A DNA stretch of 64,000 nt. Origin: Trochalopteron elliotii (Eukaryota; Chordata; Aves; Passeriformes; Leiothrichidae). The notes under the pieces are model-generated. The model had not been told where the DNA came from, did not search any database, and saw nothing but the letters and a program-made list of their open reading frames with translations. Positions 36,609 through 52,084 of the stretch are shown piece by piece. Positions within the stretch are counted from its first letter, which is position 1, and each line of letters begins with the position of its first letter. The position numbers and the translations under genes are program-made. The DNA lies in assembly GCA_024734555.1 (NCBI GenBank), contig JANPWX010019802.1, forward strand, positions 695,342 through 759,341, given 5' to 3'.

Positions 36609-39600
36609 CACAAACTTGAGTAAGTAATCTGAAAGAGACAGCATATTCAACAGTATTCTTTATCTATAAGATGCCACTTACATCTTGAATTGAATTGAAT
36701 CTTCTCTGGAAGATCACAAGACAAGAGAGAGCAAAGTTAGTCAGGTCTACTTAGTTAAGAGCTAAGAAAGCTATTTCAGGCTTTACATGATAGACCATCA
36801 GTTCTTAAGCAGTGTGTCTATGAAGAGAGTTGCTAGCTAGGTATAAACTTGACTTAATGTGATAGTTACGTTAGTATTTTCTCTCATGCAAGAATTTTGG
36901 CTGTGGGTGGGAAAGCAGTAGGAAAATTTTAGAAGGAAGGTTCCAGAGCCACCACTTTAAGGGACAGCAGCCCAGTTTTTTTGTTCCTGAGAAAGCCAGG
37001 AAAGTAGCAGTGCAGTCATCAACCATGGCATCGTTCAGAGTTTGTACTTGGGGTGGCCATGGCACCCTGGGGAACTGATAACAGCAATGTTTCGGAAAAG
37101 GCAGCTGAGATCTGTTAAGCAGCTGTACTACTATGGATGCTTCAGGGTTTGTTAAATCTCACAGTGTTCTGGCAGTGGCACAAACACTTTATTTTCTTGA
37201 CAGTTCTTTTGCTGGTGTTTGTCTTAGGAACTTTAGGAATCAAGAAACTTCAGGAATCATGGAACTCGGTTTTGTGACTGTATATTAAGAGCAAATCAGG
37301 ATCTGATCTCCTGAAGAATAGCTTCTTTCAGGAAAGATTCCATTTATCAGCATGGAAACCTAGATTTATTAGACCTTTTTTCCTTTTGTGTGGGATGTAT
37401 TAGCTGTTTCTAAAACAGATGAGAAACCATTCTTCTGTATTTTGGCACTGTATTTGAACTGGCGTCAGCAAATGTCACCAGTATGAGGCCATGGGTGTGT
37501 TCCACATGCATCTTAGATTTACTGCATTATTCTGGCCTACTAACCAGGACCACATATTTAAACTTTGTATTCTCAACCTACAGAGTGTGTGGCAGTACTC
37601 CACAAAAGCTCACCAGGCAGAGTAAGCTTTTGAGAAATAGATCCAGCTACTTGTAAACAACTGTCTCCACTCCTGCCAATGGCTGTGGCTGCAGACCTTC
37701 AGTAAGGCCTCATGTTAAGCTAAATGAGAGGCAGCTGGCAGGTACAGTTAAAATAATTGAAGCTTTTTTTAAAGACTCATCTGTTGCAGTGAGTTTTATT
37801 TCCCCATGAGGGCTGTGGGAACACTTGTGTCTGTGTGGGTGGTATAGATTCTCTTTCAGAAAACATGCTTGAGATTCAGCCCTGGTGCTGAACATAACTT
37901 CTTGTTGGTTTTGGTTACATTTTGTTAATCTGATAATTGACTCAATTCATGCACATAACAGGGAGCTGTTCTGAGCTCTAGCTTGCTGGTAGTGTATTTG
38001 TTTTAGTTTTGGCTGCCATAGAAGGAGGAGGTCATAATCAGTTCTACGTTTTCTGTGTTTTGACACACTGCTTTTTCTGTTTGCATTACGTTCAAATTTG
38101 ATAAAGAACAAAAATGAATGTTGGTAGAATGGTGGTTGTTGTGGTGAGCTAAATATTACTGCTTCTGTGCTGTCTGTGTTTGATTCTGGTATAGAGGAAA
38201 GTAAATGTGTGGATTTGAAACTGTCTTAGTTTTGTGCAAGGCCATTTACACCCATCATTTTGAAAACACATCTTAATTCTCTTTCACAGATCCATGTGGA
38301 TGGTTTAATAAACTGTTCGACGTTCTGGTGAATCTGTGGTCCCAGTTGAGAAACTGATTCAGGCTCCTATGGTGTAAATTGGCAGTGGTGGAGTGATTTG
38401 GGTAGGTGACTGTCTGCATATGTTAAGGGAAATAAGGGGAAATAAATGTTTTGGCACACTTTTTGTTTCAGTTACACTCTTTAAATGTGCTGTTAAAATC
38501 TTCTCCCACTCACACATGTAAGAATGACAAATTTTTAACTGCTGAATTTGTATTATGGTAGCTTGTAGGTATGATGCATGAGAAATGTGAATTGTGTTTG
38601 CTTTCTCTCAAGGGGTGCTGGGGATGTTCACTGTATTGGCACTGTCTGTTGCACTTGGGTCACAGAGCATGGTCTGTTTATGTTTTAAAGTTGGTGAGCT
38701 CTGTGTGAGCACTTGCTTAGAGGCAACCTGACTTCCATTTCTTCTGATCTATTTTTCTGCATTGTTTGTTTACTTTGAATTAATAACCAATTTTATGATA
38801 ATGTATTCATTGTGCAAAAAATAAAATGAATTTCAAACAAATATTTCTCCTGTGGATAATCTAACTTAGATGCTGTTATTCTATGTAAAGAAAGGTTAGA
38901 GTGATTTAGGTTGGTTTTATTTTTTGGTGAGCGGAGTTAGATTTTTTTTTTTGTTTGCATGCATATACTGTTGTGGTTCTGTATACTTATTATATTGTTA
39001 GTGGTATGTTTAGGGTGGGCTAACACCGAAGGGAATTTTTTTAAACTTATTTTTCATTGCATTATTTAATAGAAAATGCACATAGATGCTCAGAAAGGTG
39101 TCATAGAGAAATAGGGAAAAATAACTGGAATGATGTGGCCTTTTTAAAATAGTTTTTGTCCCTTATTGAAGTGCCACAAAAATCTTTGGTAGACTACAGT
39201 ATATACTGGAGTAGGGTTATATACTGTCTTAGCCCTAAAAAGGACTGTTGAGCAAATACATTTTTTGTTATTCTGCTCTCACCATCTTTTGGTCTGATTC
39301 AAGAATGTAGTTGAAATGCACCCACAAATATGTGTAACTAGCCACAGAATATGTTTGACTTTTGAGAGGGAAAGTATTTCAATGGCAAAAATAATGTTTT
39401 AAATGCTTAATAATTGCAGAAATTATGTGCTTGGAAATAAAGAAGTCATGATACTTAAATGAGGAAAAATTGTGAAAAGACAGTACCAAGTGTATGAACC
39501 TTTTCTTGAAAATGAGTTAGTTCATGGGGAAAGAGTGGGTTTTAATGAAAAAAGTTAGATTTTGAGGAGCATATTCTTCTTTGGAGAGGAAAATCCTAAA

Positions 39601-42600
39601 TAGGTATTTATATATATATTAAAAGTTTTTAATATTCTGTGTGAGGGCTTCACAGTTATTGTTTCTGTAGATCCTTGTTGACAGAATTTTTAAAAATGCC
39701 ATTTTTCTCAGTTAAACTTTAGAGATTTATTTCATAGTTCCCTGACTAGAGAGTGATATTGTGAAAAAAAATGTCACAAAATAGAAACAATATTATCATT
39801 TGGATAGGCTGGGATTCCTAATAAGCTGCTACTGTTGTACCTACTGCCAAGTTAACCACAAAGTGGAGAGTTCAGGCAGCAGTGCACAGTTTGGATTTAG
39901 TGGAGGTTCCTTCTTTTTTTATACTACTAATATTGTTCCATAACATTGAATATGTGTAAGATAATAGGCAAAAACATATATTTTAGTGTTGTTAATAATA
40001 TTATGTTAAATTAGAATATTGATTTATAATCCTAGTTTCACTCTGAATCTGTTTGTTTTTACTTGGAAACACCCAGTATTATTGGGGTAATTGAAATGGT
40101 ATGTTTAAATCTAGAGTTTGTTTCTTATTTTGCAATAGCTTGCTCTTAAGTCTCGTCCCTCTTTCACTCCTAACAGTTGATTCATTAGCAGCCTTGATTA
40201 ATGAGTCTTTATTGGGGGAAGAAAATCTCTACCCACTAAAAAGAACAGGATTTTTAAGCAAATGCTGTTTGATAAGCATGTGGCTGCATGCCTATCTTTA
40301 ATAGCTGAATTGTAAAGCATTTTGTGATGAAATGCTTACTGTAGACAAAAGACCTAGTAAGTGTTCCTTGTGTTTTGTGATCATCTTGGGTAGAGGCTTT
40401 TCAATGCCAATTTAGTGCATGTTCTCCAGCTTTTCAAAAGTTTTGTACTGAGTAGGTTTCTGGGAAAGTCACTGCAATTTGTCGAGCTGCTAAATTCACA
40501 GCGAGCACAATGTTAAATGCTTAGGTCCTATATGAAGGTAATGTATCAACATGTATTTACAGGTACTGAAATAACAACATGGAAACAGAGACCATAAACA
40601 AGTTTTCACTTGTGAACAGCCAAAGTACAGGAAAGAAACATGAGACTAGAAGTTGTCAGAGTTTTTTTTTTTTTTTAACTTTTTGTAATCCATATACTGC
40701 CTGATAGGGGAATTTGACAAGACTCTGAAATCTTCACTCTTACAGAGTAAAGCAGCTTCCTTTGCAGTGTATTTGGAGTGTATTTGGTCATCTGACAATG
40801 CTTTATTTAAGGATGCCATTTTGAAGCTGTCATTACAGTTAATTAAGAAAATTCCTATTTCATTGTCTTGCTATCAAGATTTCCACCTGAATAAAGTGAA
40901 CTACATTGACTAAAAAGGATCCCCTGTATCCCATCCCTTCAGTATTCTTGTGACTTCTTTATTTTGAACATGTTCCAAAATTCTTACATAAGCTCTGGTT
41001 TGCATGTTTAAACTGTGAGCCCTCTTGATTTGCTGATTCATTTCTCCTTGTAGCAATAAATGCTGCCCCAAGTCTCCCCCTTCCTAGTTATATTTGACGA
41101 GTTCTGGCATGAAGTGCCTGATCAAACATATCTCAGGTGTTCCAGCTGTGGAGGTTAAATTAGTCAACATGAGATGTATTTTATCTTGGCAATGCACTTG
41201 GGGAACTCATTGTTCTGTGAGCCTGGTGTTCCCTGTAGTGCAGGAGAGGTTATGGACAAGCTGTCTCAATAACTGAAATGATTCTCAGACACACAGGCAC
41301 TTCTGTTAACATATTCTAGACTGCTTTGTTGAATGTTTTTTTGGTTTAAGGGCATGTTAGTTTGTCCTTTAAAATGTGTGCACTTCTAAGAGAGTCTAAA
41401 CAAGATTAGGTTATCATAGGGTTGATTTGTGTGATAAGCTGGCTGACTGTCACATGGCCAGAATTGGGTATTGTAAGGAAAACATCCTGTCTTCACAGAG
41501 GCAACTTTAATTCTGTGCAAAGGCTGGATGTTGAGGTACTCATGCTTGCATTACATTAGCATTCCTTGAATCTTGTTTGTCAGTTTAACCAAGTAACTAG
41601 CAAACAAAAAACGTTTTAAATAGTGTCATAAATGTGTGATGGTGTCAGAGGGGATGTGTGCAGAGAATTCTTCTAAAGTATTTAAATGGCATGGCACATT
41701 CTGGCTTCTTCCCTCTCTCCTCTTCTTTTCCATCTGCATTGTTCCATGGAGATAGAATCAAGTACAAGCTAATGTAGGCAAGTAAACTTGTTTTTGACAG
41801 TTGTCTTTGCCAGTGCCAATTTCTTCAGCTAAGATATTGCTTCTGTGTCATTCACAGACCTCTCTGATAATTTCCTCCTTTATTTTTGTTTCTTGCTTCC
41901 CTCCCTAACCCTATGATATTTTTTTCTAGATGATCCAGTTTTATACATTATAATATGAAAGTATATTTTCCTCCTTCCTGGGAAGAAATGATGGTGAGGC
42001 AGAAGTGCCTGATAGAATGGTTTACTTTCAGTGATGTCATAAGCAGCTGTGGGTAGTTGTAATGGATGTGGCAGTTTGTTTTTCTGCCAAAATACTTTTT
42101 TCTCTATATGAAGAATTGTATGAGTTTACAAATTTAATTGCACAAGCTTATGTAAAAAGTACAGTTTTTTTCATGTATCATTGCTGTGTCAGGAGGATCA
42201 TACAACAGTGGTGTGGGGAGCTGTGCAGATTGATGTCTTATATAATTCCACGTCAGGGTGAGGAATACTGGGTTTCACTGAATAAGACCAGGTAAATTTG
42301 AAGCTAACCAATCTGCATCAAGTTCAGTCCAAAGAAGCCTTGTATGCAGAAAGCAAAAGGAGCGAGTTACTTTGATTTATAGGGAAGGAGTAGCATGGGA
42401 AGTGCTGTCTGTTTTGGGATGCTATATTGCCATGGTGATATTGTACTACAGATTACATATCTATGAAGACTTTCAGCCATCCAAGACAGACTGTCATTTT
42501 TGTATAAATGGACAAAAGGCATGGTGTTTCTGCAGGTCCAGGTGGTCTTTGACACTTCTATTGATAAGCAAATGAGGACAAAGATGATAAGAGTGAGCTA

Positions 42601-44362
42601 GGTGACTAGGGGAGTGGTGTAAAAGGAGTGGGTTTTCCTGTTATGAAGCAGCAGCTTGATTTTAGGGTGAAAATAAAAGACAAATTGTCCTAAAGAAAAA
42701 AAAAGACTTGAAGGAAAATTAGTTACAGAGGAGAGGCAAGTGGAATATCTTAAAACATGTACAGAAGGAAAAATACCCAGCTTCTTTCTAATACAAATGC
42801 AAGATACTGAAAATACTGCTCATGAAGGACTGATGAATAATTCTGAGAATGTTTATAAAGAAAAAATGTTGAGTACTGTTTGAGGGAGAAAAGAAAACCA
42901 TTATGGTTGATCTGCATAGTGTCACTGACCTTTGGTAGAAAATATGGTTAAAATAGCTGCTTGCAATTTAGGAAGGACAAAGTGAAGAAAAAGGACAATT
43001 CTATTTTACTGAGAACTGAAAAAAAAAATAACACTCCTCAACTGGTTTTCTCTGTGGCCACAGCAGAAATAGCTTGCTGTGGAATATCAAATTGCAGTCA
43101 CATACAGGATGACTAACTTGCTAAGTACAGGAAACTTAATTTTTATATGCAGGTGGTCTTGTACTACTAATACTAAAATGTTCATTAAAAAAGATGATGG
43201 ATGCAGTATTTTTAGAAATAATTATAAAAGGATTTGGAGTCACACCTATTATTGAAAGGAGCCAAATAACCAGTAGTATATTTAAAACCTCCTTGTTTTT
43301 GATAAAGTATAAATGACTGTGAATTGACTTTGATTGTACGTAATAAATATGAAGTTTAATCAGCAGCATTTATTTGTTCCTTTTTATAAAGATCACTTGG
43401 ATGCCATTCAGTGAAATCATCTGTATAGAAATTCCTTTTTCTACTCAGTTTTAAAGGGAAATCAGTTAAAGGATGTTTTAGTAGATGCTTAGAAAACACA
43501 GAATCTAAAACAGGCTGATATGTAGCGAGAAGTGCGCATGTGTTAATTAAGTGAAGGGGGAAAATCTGTAGAAATGAACTGTGGGTTAGAAGCTGAAGAC
43601 TTCAGAAAGTAAAGGATGAAGGGGGTCTATCAAGATATCTAGGATGCTAATGTTAGGACCACTGAAGTGGGCGAGAATGAGTTTGATATATAAAATATAC
43701 TTATTTTTTATAAATGTACAGATAGGTTTAATTTTGGCAAAATAGGAGACTCTTGTAATGGAGAAAGTTGAGAACAGCTTGATGATCAAACTGATTCCAT
43801 GGTAGGCTTTTTCAGCAATGGTTCACATTTTAAATTTTTTTGAGCAGTAAGAGAACTGTTTGATTGTAATTCTGTAATTAATTACGTTCATTATGGTTTT
43901 ATGGTGGAGGATTAATACTTCCCCAGAGTATCATGTAAAACAATGTTTTGGTCTTGTGCTGCCTTTCTCTACCCCTTGAACTAGTTACGTAAGTGAGAAA
44001 AGAGCTCTGCTTATCTTTTGCATTTAACCACTGCTGCTCAAGGATTCAAAACTGCTTAATTTGACTCTTGGCTAGATGGAAAGCCTCTCTGGTCTTTTTT
44101 GCTAATACCAAGCCATGTAAAATTCAACCAAGAGAATGTTCTTGCTCAGTTTAGATGTTTGTATGGTTTCTGCTTCAATCCTTCCTTACCTTTTGTGCTA
44201 AAGTGCAGACTTCAAGTAAGAAGTACTCCAGAGTTATTCTAAATCTCTGTTCACAGTTACAAATATTGTAATTTATTTTGGAGCTGAAATACCTCCCCTC
44301 AAATCCAGAGGTAAAACTTTCTGAAAGTTTGGCACTTTTGTAGGTCTGTTTCATGACAGTGA

Positions 44363-44774
44363 TTGGCAGGCTCAAGTACTTCTTCTGTGAAGACAGGTTG
44401 AGAGAGTTGGGAGTTCTTCAGCCTGGAAAAGAGAAGACTCCAGTGAGATATTACAGCACCTTTCTGTACCTGGTGGGAGACTACAAGAAAGATGGAGAGG
44501 GAGTTTTTGCAAGAGTGTGTAGTGATAGGACAGGCAGTGGCTCTAAACTGAAAGAGAGTAGGTTTAAATTGGATATTAGAAAGAAATTCTTAACTTGTGA
44601 GGATTGTGAGGCACTGAAACAGGTTGCCCAGAGGAGCTGGGAATGCCCCATCCCAGACTAGATCAGGCTTTGAGCAACCTGATCTAGTGGAAAGTGCCTT
44701 TGCCTGGAGCGAAATGGCTGGAACTAATGATCTTGAAGGTCCCCTCTAACACCAGCCATTCTATGATTCTGTGA
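44363..44774 (+). mobile_element. CR1 LINE 3'-end fragment with end of ORF2
   Basis: The plus strand encodes the recognisable C-terminal end of the CR1 ORF2 protein: RLRELGVLQPGKEK near 44,395, SDRTGSGSKLKESRFKLDIRK at about 44,520-44,583, and AQRSWECPIPD ending near 44,660. The CR1 3' untranslated tail follows ('ctttgagcaacctgatctag' near 44,668) and it ends in the hallmark terminal repeat CCATTCTATGATTCTGTGA (44,756-44,774). The copy is 5'-truncated. It has some lesions but keeps an open frame of 102 codons, so it is younger than the tail at 511-650. It lies in the same direction as the presumed host gene. Confidence 0.9.
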
Positions 44775-47700
44775 AGACATGAAAGTAGTTTCTATAACTA
44801 GGTGAGCTAATTGGAGCACAAGGAGAAAAAACTTACCTTCTTTCAGATACCAAGGAAATTGCTTGATTCCTGCTTCTCATGGTAGAATTGTGGGCTTGTT
44901 CTTCTCCCTGAATAAAAAAATCAGGACTCAAAATATTTCTTCTCTTGGATTTTATGGTTTTTATTAAACTTAATTTGTGTTCTTGCTTACTATGATTTGG
45001 AACAGTAAAGAAACACACCAGGGTAGATATGTCTGCTTTAAGTTTTCTTCTTAGAAAGTCTAAATGTTTGTACTAGAATTGCTGTACTATGTGCTTTTTA
45101 TGTGTGTATTTGTATCGGTATAACATATGTTGTGCATTTTCATTCAGGATGGGTAAAATCAATTATTTTCCAAAGCATTATGATTACCCTTTGTGTAACC
45201 TAAAGGAGCTTCAGTAAACAAACTGGAATTGCCTCTCATGATTCAACACAAGTGTAGGATAGACAACAGGTTGATTGTCCTTCAGAACAGGTTAGGGTGA
45301 CTTAGTAGAGGAGGACATGAAGTGGGGGATGGTGATGGTAAACACTCTTCAGTTTGATGAGCAGTAGTATTTGCACAACAGCAGCCTGGTGGCTGTTGGG
45401 ATTTTATTTTTAAGCATTGTCGTGAAGGCAAGAGACAGGGAAAATATGAAGGAATACACAGTGAATTAATTTTATATATCTGTGTGGGCATGCTATCAAG
45501 AGTTGCTCTGAAGCACTGATGAGGCTAGATAGATGGTGATAGAAGCTAACTTTATTGACTGAGGAGTTTCCTTTTTGATTTTGAATGAGAAAATAGTTTG
45601 AAAAAGTAAGTGTAAATAAGCTGCTTATATCTTCAAAGGAAAAGGGGCAATATAGGAGTACTTAAACCAGCAATGCAGTTAAGCAGTGTCCTAGAAATTA
45701 TTTTTGTATTAAGTATAAGTTCATGGGGTTAAGATTTTGTTTTGGGTGTTTGGGGCTGGGGACAGGTGTGACTACAGGGATTCAAAGGATGAAGAAGCAA
45801 GGAGAGTTGTGGGTCAGAGTAATTGACAGGGTACTGGTGGTTTCCAGAAGTAAGCAAAGCATGTGGTGAGAGCATTGTTGTTGATGGTTGAGTTTATGTT
45901 CTGGTTTTATATGCGTTGAATTTAGGTAGACAATCCCCAGTTGCGTTTATCATCTGGAAAATTCGTGTGAGATGGAAGCATGTCAGGGACACTAATATTA
46001 GAAAGGCAGGGGAAGCAACTTGGGGTATGAAAAAAATATGTTGAAACAGAAGAAACAGCAGAAGAGTGGAAAGGAATAGGCTGGCCAACAGCAGAAGAAA
46101 TCACACTGGTAAGATAAGGAAGCAAAGCAAGGCAGGTGACACTCTAGGAGCTCTCATCATTATTGTGGACTTTGTCACTGGAAGGATCACCTGTAGACCT
46201 GTACTAGGTCAGTGAGAAGTTTTGGACTGATAGGAGATAATAGCAACCCAACCCAGCTTTTCTTTTCCTTCTTTTATATTTTGATACTTCCTTTTGCCTT
46301 ATTTTCCTTTTTATTCCCATACCTTTGAAAGAGTCAAATTTTAACTTAGGGTCAAGGCTCCTCATTTTCAAGTGTGTTAACTGTAGTTTTCTTCACATGC
46401 ATTTAAAGCAAACAGTAACCATAGGAGTTAAAAATTTGGTATCTGTAGGGTATGATTACCCAGGCATTTTTATGTCTAGCAAGATTTAAGTTTAAGGCTC
46501 ATTAGTCTTAAACTAGTGAGTGGGTGTTAGATAAATTGGTTAAACTCTGTCTCTCAGTATTTGCTATTTCAGATTTAGATGCTGGCCTGCCAGTCTAATC
46601 ATAGCTGTTGAAAATGTTTGTTTCCTTTTAAATGAGGTGCTAATAACACTGCTGCTATCTGACTGCTAGTGCTCATTCTAGTCTCTGCTTTTATGTGTCA
46701 TACTGTTAGCATTTATTCTGAGCCCAGTCTCTTATTATTGTGAACACTAGAAAAGATTAACTTCACGTGCATTATTTTTTGGATTTCTGTAATTTTATGG
46801 GAAAACTGGACTATGTGCATTGTCATAGAGCACATGCATTAAAACTGTTGAGTGATTTTGTCCATGATTTTAAGTCTGTCTAAGTTCTAATCCTTTAATG
46901 GTATTAAAATGAAAGCTGGTATCTAGAATGAACTAAGTCCATTAATCTCACTACTGATCTTTAGTACTGAGGTTTTTTCCATAGTAGAAAATATTCTAGT
47001 GCTTTTTCAACTCTTAATAGAGCTGAGTGGCATGTTAGGAATCAACCTGTTGGAAAGGATTGATTTTATTCTCATTTTTAGTTACTGTGTCTTATTGCTA
47101 GACAGAATATTGCATAGAGGTGTCATCTAATGCAGTTTTTCTCCTAGAAATTAGAGTCCAGTAATCTGCAGATAAACGAGTGAGTTGCTTTATTGCTAGG
47201 AAAGCTTTAAATACAGACTTAATTGATTTGCCCAGATCTTGTACTAGCTTGTTGGAGAAGATCTGGAAGATCCAGAAAAAAAATAATTTTAGATTAAAAA
47301 CATGTTAGGTTGCCTTTAAAACTCATATCTGATTGTTCTTGTCTCGATTCAGAACTGAGAATGGAGCAGTATCTAGAAGCCATAAGCCCCTAAGAACCTC
47401 CACTGTTTGGCTATCAGATCTAACAGTGAATGCATTTCACTTACTACTGGAAGACCTTCTGAACTGTAATGGGCAACTGCAGTCAGAAGTATTTTGGAAG
47501 ATGGATGTGATCTTCAAGTGCATTTTAGGACATGCATTTTGGTAGTGCTCCTATCAGTATATGGAGGGCATATTCCTCCAGGCAGTATATTTTTACAAGA
47601 CAACCATGCAAAGAATGAGAAATTGGGAGTGAGGAGAAACCTACTGATTTGCAGACTACACACAAACAGCCATTTCTGTATGTGATGCTGTGTTGGTTTA

Positions 47701-50700
47701 AATTAAACTCAATTTAAAAAGGGTAAGAACTGAGACAAAACAACCTTCACTGCAATCTCATTATTGGAGGGAATATAGCAAACTCATATCCTGCTCCTTT
47801 CCACAGTCTGCCATCCACACATGATTTTTAAGTAACAATTGTGGGTTTGTTTTTTTTCAGATTGAGAAGCTATGTCTGCATTGGTTACTTCAATCAGCAG
47901 AGGGATTTTTTTTTTAGACAGAAACAACTAGGACTGTTTTCCAATCAGTTAAATTCAGCATATTAATTTCCTTAAATTATCTTAAATTACCTTGCAGCTC
48001 TGCAATTTCAAATAACAGAATTTTTTTATTACCTTAATGAGCTGTTTGCCTTGTATTTCAGGTTGCTTATGGGCCTGGGTTGTTTTGCGTGTTAGAGAGG
48101 GATTGTCATCCTGTTACACAGCAAAAATCAGGGGGATTCTATAGCATCATTTCATCATGAAACAAATCACCTCTAACAGTATTTGCAGAATATAAATTAG
48201 CTGTAACAAAGGGCTTGGGTAGCTTTAAATTATATGATAAAAAGTGACAATGGTTCTCCATCACTGGTTCTCGGGCAGGTAGTGAGATCTGACAGCAAGC
48301 CAAGGCTTAGTGTTTAGAAATTGGCTCAAACCAGAGATTAGGCAGCAGCATTAGTCTTTTGGAGAGTAATGTGATAATGTCACAGCTACAGATCATACCT
48401 CGGTGACAGATGGCGCATGCCTGTGCTAAGTGTAGTAGGGTAAAAATACTTCTTGGTTTGATGTTTTATATGTTTAGTCACGGTCAGTAGCTGTTGTAGT
48501 TAGTTAAAAATTTAATATCAATTCAAACAGGAAACACCAGCTTCCAGGAAGACACCTGTTCAATTGTCCAGAGCTTACCAAAAGAAGTTGTGATACTGGA
48601 CATTTGCCTTCAGGGTATATCCTGGCTTCAGATCAGTGTGTTTTTAAAAATTCATGTCTCTGATTCTACATAGTTGCTGCTCAGCTATATAATTTCAGTT
48701 TTCAGTATAGAAATGTATTATTCCTCATGGTGTTTTTGTTACTGTTTATAGACAACACTAAATTTCAAGGTGGTGTGTGCAATAATTGACAGCTGTAACA
48801 AGGATCTGATAGTTTCTTTTTTATCTAAACCCACTCAGACAAGCAATAACAACACAAATATTTTTGTCTCTTTTGGCATGTTAAGAGCACAGCTGAAGTT
48901 AATTTCCTTCATGGCTATGAATATTTAGCAATTTTGCAAGCATGTTGTCAGATTGCTGATTATATTTGTAATCAAACTGACCAGTGATGTCTCCTAATTC
49001 AGTTTTGTAAAGCAGTGGGGAACAAAAATGCAGAAGGAAGTAAAAGGCTCATCATAGCAATTTTCAATTGGAAAGCTATGCCTCTACACATGTGGGGGGG
49101 AAATGACATCTAAAAATAGCTGTAAGTGTTGCTTGACAAGCACTGCTCACCTCTGCCCTGAAAGGAAAGAGAACTCAGGAATTTACATACCCTAACAATG
49201 ACTTGGCTGGTAGTGTGAGATCTATAATTAAGTATACAATTATAGCAACTCTTTGCTGTTAGTTTCTTCTCTTTTTGAGACAATTTAAATATGAAATCTC
49301 CATTATGCTATAAAATTATGTTTCTGAACTATGTGAAATGTAAAAGGATTCATCCAGTTCCCAATACCAATTTCATAACATATTAAGACAGTGTAGGTCT
49401 TATTAGTTCTAAGAATTCAGTATTTTATGCATAATCTGATAATTTCAAATATAAAACCTCAGCTGTTTAGCAGTTCAAACTGTGTTGCAGTATCTCCTGG
49501 ACCAACCAGTGGCCATTAAAGGCCACAGGCACAAGATGAATTCAAACATTTGATGCCACAAACATTTTCAGAATTGGTAAAAATTGTAGTCTGAATTCTG
49601 TCACCACCATCTGTATTTTGATAGTTTGAAACAGCTCTAGGGTTTGAATTTGTGCATAACTGGCAGAGTATCCGCCTGATACAAGAGGTATATGGAAAGT
49701 ATGTCTGACTGCCTAGGTTTTAAATGGAGACATACATACTATCCTGATTAGTCTTACTATTGGGGTGTAAAACAATAGGTGGTTCATCTGAAGTGCTGGA
49801 AACCTATACTCAAACGTTGTCCAAGAGGACTTGTACCTTGGGTTGTTTGTCTTTCAGGACAAGAATGCACAATCTGTGACAATCTTCGGTTCATTCAGCT
49901 GGAGGGCTTGTCCTAGGATTTATTTGATTAGGTTTCACATATAATTGGAGAATTGAGTATACAGGTTTTTATTCCCTGTGCTTTCTCTTTCTCTCATGCT
50001 TGGACACATATGCTTTAGTATCTAGATCACTTCTTTTTTCCTCATATTAAGTAGTTAACATGTTATCTGTTAGTGAGTCAGCATCTGCTTGTGGCAATAT
50101 TTAGACAAGTGCTGTTTGCACACAGAAGTTTGGGTGTTGGCTGCCACCAACATTTTATACATGCTCGTGGTCTCTATAAGACTTGGTGCCATATTTCTGA
50201 AATACTGCACAAATAAAATTAGATATGTCCCTCCCTAAAGTATTTCAATATCTAATAAAAGATGTGGGTGTGATGAAGCAGGGGAGGAAGAAGGGTTTGT
50301 CTGATGAATGGTAGTAGGCAAAAAGAAACAAGAATCATGATAATAGCATAATAGAAGTTAACCACCTGCTTAATTTTGATCAAGTATGTCTTTTCTAGAA
50401 ACAGAGGTGTACATTCTGGTGTTGTTTAGTGTCTATATATATGACTGAGTTTTGTGTTTACAAATATTACTACTGATTCAATTGGTATATTCTGTCTTTG
50501 TATTCTTATTGTCTTAGTCACCTGTTTTCCAAATTTTCCACATTCCTCATCTTTCCCATCATCAGTCTCCCTTTTTCTGCAGTGAAAAAAAGCTGAATTC
50601 TGACCACATTTGCTGTGGCCAACAACAATAGGACTGAAAAAGCTTTGACCTTTTGGAGTGGTCACTGTCTAGGATCCATGTGCAGATGGGAAATTAGAGA

Positions 50701-51417
50701 ATGAAGAGGGGGAGGGGTGAGAAGGAACAGGGCCACATAGGAGCAAAGGGTGAGGGCACCAGATCTAAATAGTTTTCTCTTTGATTTGCAGTTTCTCTTG
50801 TTATACTGAGTGCTTGTGTCAGATTGTTTGTGGTGCTAATTGGCCTCCTGATGTCACATAGGTACATTCAGTTCTCTCAAAAGTTAATATCAACTCTGTT
50901 AGTAGCAGTGGAAATCTTTGAAATGGCTGAAGCTTGTGTGAAAGTTGTTGTAGCTGGAAAAACAAAATCAGTTTTTTTCTTTTTAATTCCCATATTGAAT
51001 CAAGTTGGATTCTTTCTGTTACCACTAACACAGACCTCAGTGTGTAGCTTGGCACAGCTGCTCACTTTTAGTCACTGGGTTAGCACAACTGCCGCTTTTA
51101 GAAAAATGGTTTGGTAAAGAATTGTGACACTACATGGGGTACAGACTGTTGCTATTCTGAAATGTGTTGGTTTTGTCCCTAAGAATGATCTGTGAGGTCA
51201 AGATAAGTGGTCTACAAAACCACCTCTGGTAGTTTCCTGTTGTGTATGGTTTATTTTTTTTAAGTTCAGGTACTGTTATATTGTGTACTTTAAAGACAAG
51301 AATCAAGTTGTTACATAGAGGTCATTAAACTTGTTTATTTTGTGTTAGGACAGGCGTATATTAAATCAGTGCTTAAGGATTCCATGAATAGTAATATTTT
51401 AAAGCCTTCCTAAAATC

Positions 51418-51453
51418 TTAATTTTTAGCATTAAATTAATTTTTAGCATTAAA
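51418..51453. repeat. Perfect 18-bp tandem duplication
   Basis: TTAATTTTTAGCATTAAA is repeated head to tail with no change (51,418-51,435 and 51,436-51,453), which points to a recent duplication. Confidence 0.95.
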
Positions 51454-52084
51454 AAGAAAGCCAGTGTTGTTTCTGTTTTCTGTGTTTTCCTTTCTGTCTT
51501 GGTGTCTGGTTACTTCAGCTAATGTGATGGGATCGAGTAACAGAAACAGTAAACATTAGTAATGCCTTAAGCAGTATGATTACAAACAGCATACAGTAAC
51601 AGTTTAATCCCCCTCACATTTACCATTCTGGAAAGCAACCTTGATTTATAGATTTCAATAAATTGTAAGTGTGTGAAAACCAACTCTACTTTCCTGTAAA
51701 GCAGAATATATTGATATAAACTGTCTTCATTCTGCAGAGAGATTTGCCTGATACCTTTTTTTTTTAATGTGAGCTGGAACATTTTACATTATGCATTCAT
51801 GTATGATTGAATCAAGATGTGATTATTCAGTTGCTTTAGTAAGACTTGGAAAACAGTTACCTAAGATAGTAATTACATTGACTAGACAATTTTGCTAGAG
51901 TGGCGCAGAAACATGTACTGCCATGGTTAACAAAAACCACTAAGTCTCAGCTTTCTCCCCTGGAAATGTTTCCAAATAATCAAGCTGGTTTGCTTCCTTT
52001 TTTCACAAACTGACATTGACTTTAACTCGAAAGCTGAGCTGGACTTTGCAGCATCTAATGTTGGTTTGCTCTGGTGTGGTAGGC

